The notes under the pieces are model-generated. The model was given only the letters and a program-made list of their open reading frames with translations, did not search any database and had not been told where the DNA came from. Both the position numbers and the translations under genes were made by a program. Positions 63,244-64,000 of a stretch of 64,000 bases of DNA are shown piece after piece (the first letter of the stretch is position 1; each line of letters starts with the position of its first letter). The DNA comes from CAVRUD01 sp963849635 (GTDB lineage Bacteria > Chloroflexota > Chloroflexia > Thermomicrobiales > UBA6265), in contig CAWKIA010000032.1 in NCBI GenBank assembly GCA_963849635.1, positions 124,001-188,000 on the forward strand, read 5' to 3'.

Positions 63244-63699
63244 TTAGGCGCGGGTCACGTACGTAGCGAGGTTGCCGATCACCTCGGGCCACCCCTGGGC
63301 ATTTTCGCGCAATGCGGTATCTCGCACCTCGTCCGGCAGAGCCTCGAACCCCGACTCGATGACCCGAATCCGGGTGCCGTCGGCCTCTTCCACCAGAGTG
63401 ATCTCCACGAGCGTATTCGCCTGCTCCGCCACCGACTTGGCCGGATCAGCGGAGTGGGAGCGCCAGCGGAAGGCAAACCGATTCGGCGGCTCGACAGCGA
63501 CGACCTGGACCGGCGGGGCGCCCTCGGAGCCGTCCTCGAACTTGAACCGGAGGGCGCCTTCGCCACCCGGCGTCATTGAGTACGTCGGCTCGGCAAACCA
63601 TTCTTTCAACTTCGCCGGCTCCGATATCGCCGCCCAGACGCGAGTCAGCGGCGCCGCCAGGAACTCTTCTCGCTCGTACCGGTTCATTGTTGCTGACAT
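63244..63699 (-). CDS. SRPBCC domain protein (AHSA1-like), first gene of ArsR operon
   Basis: 151 residues; AAAGGAG precedes the ATG at 63699. EEFLAAPLTRVWAAISEPAK then LKEWFAEPTYSMTPGGEGAL and VVAVEPPNRFAFRWRSH match AHSA1-like START-fold proteins, and LVEITLVEEADGTRIRVIES is the last strand before the C-terminal helix (GWPEVIGNLATYVTRA). It leads the operon followed by the ArsR gene 15 bp later and a second SRPBCC gene. Confidence 0.88.
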   Translation of the reverse strand: MSATMNRYEREEFLAAPLTRVWAAISEPAKLKEWFAEPTYSMTPGGEGALRFKFEDGSEGAPPVQVVAVEPPNRFAFRWRSHSADPAKSVAEQANTLVEITLVEEADGTRIRVIESGFEALPDEVRDTALRENAQGWPEVIGNLATYVTRA

Positions 63700-63726
63700 C
63701 TTGGCTCCTTTGTCCTGAGATTATAT

Positions 63727-63789
63727 GCAACACGCTAGTTGCCTATCCAGGATACATGGGAGACGCCAGATATGCAACTCATATGTTGC
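63727..63789. promoter_or_regulatory. Twin GCAAC-N6-GTTGC operators in divergent promoter
   Basis: TATGCAAC-N6-GTTGC occurs twice, at 63727-63742 and 63774-63789, 47 bp centre to centre, in a strikingly AT-rich patch. The sites lie 28-90 bp upstream of the SRPBCC-ArsR operon and before the plus-strand gene at 63907. They are the best candidates for ArsR binding. Confidence 0.65.
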
Positions 63790-63906
63790 GTATTTCGGGC
63801 TGCCTCGTTGAAGTGCCCAGCGGCGCGGCCACCGTATACTTGCCGGAATAGGGGCAAGATGCGTCAGGTAGATGCCAGATACGCCCAGCAATAGAGGATC
63901 ATTCGC

Positions 63907-64000
63907 GTGGCGGACGGGCTCAACCAACTCCTCGACCATATCGCGCGTCACTACCTCGTCCCGGACGATCAGCGCACGATCGACCTCGACGCGTCCGCGG
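63907..64000 (+). CDS. Partial unknown gene at right edge
   Basis: A GTG at 63907 opens VADGLNQLLDHIARHYLVPD then DQRTIDLDASA and runs off the window, so only 31 codons are visible. No family can be named. The twin palindromes lie upstream, so it may be co-regulated with the SRPBCC-ArsR operon. Confidence 0.45.
   Translation, partial: MADGLNQLLDHIARHYLVPDDQRTIDLDASA

Overview
The window looks like a piece of a high-GC bacterial chromosome from the Chloroflexota, probably the Thermomicrobia or a relative. That is an inference from four things: uniformly GC-rich coding; large NB-ARC/TPR regulators with LuxR or adenylate-cyclase ends; twin-arginine substrate-binding proteins; and intergenic spaces full of short palindromic repeats. 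No tRNA, rRNA or CRISPR array was seen. Many genes carry isolated 1-nt frameshifts, often in C or G runs, while the protein sequence on both sides stays well conserved. This looks more like assembly or sequencing indels than decay, so such genes are given as one span with the breaks noted.

Layout. (1) 1-20145 is a carbohydrate and sugar-acid block: a split Tm-1 pair, a 2-hydroxyacid dehydrogenase, a PLP decarboxylase, an SDR, an RraA-like aldolase, mannonate dehydratase, a DUF4185/DUF5005-like protein, a FadR-type GntR regulator, an LplABC-type ABC importer with two paralogous binding proteins and no ATPase, and a GH38 alpha-mannosidase-like enzyme. (2) 20146-26163 holds a zinc-ribbon/HTH protein, a PAS-GGDEF-EAL protein, an EthD protein, an EamA permease and a HisKA-only protein. 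(3) 26164-31259 is the most interesting locus. On the minus strand it has a short Os1348/NHLP-like precursor peptide, a ComQ-like polyprenyl synthetase and a zincin-HEAT-cyclic-nucleotide-binding fusion. A terpene-cyclase-like alpha/alpha-barrel gene is divergent from these. It is proposed as a prenylated (possibly prenyl-cyclised) peptide pathway. (4) 31350-36603 holds two convergent giant regulators, one with a class III cyclase domain and one with a LuxR HTH.

(5) 36687-52825 is a methyltransferase followed by an exported-protein island: a Cys/Thr-rich Tat protein, three large modular SpaA-like proteins (the last with an LPNTG sortase signal), two proteins with thrombospondin-type-3-like calcium repeats, and a related secreted protein. 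Repeated leaders and strong hairpins separate these genes. A 160-bp element with a GGGTA-N9-TACCC palindrome lies upstream of both the methyltransferase and the first surface gene. (6) 53118-57066 has a GNAT enzyme, a DUF91/DUF5655-like nuclease broken by indels, a coupled pair of unknown genes and an FAD monooxygenase. (7) 57583-61377 is a LuxR-type regulator split by an IS4-like element. (8) 61550-64000 has a YetF-like DUF421 protein and an SRPBCC-ArsR-SRPBCC operon with twin GCAAC-N6-GTTGC operators in the divergent promoter, then a partial gene at the edge.

The repeats are a theme of their own: three copies of a 150-bp MITE-like element, GTAGGGGC palindromes, and purine-rich minisatellites sitting on gene ends or inside coding regions.
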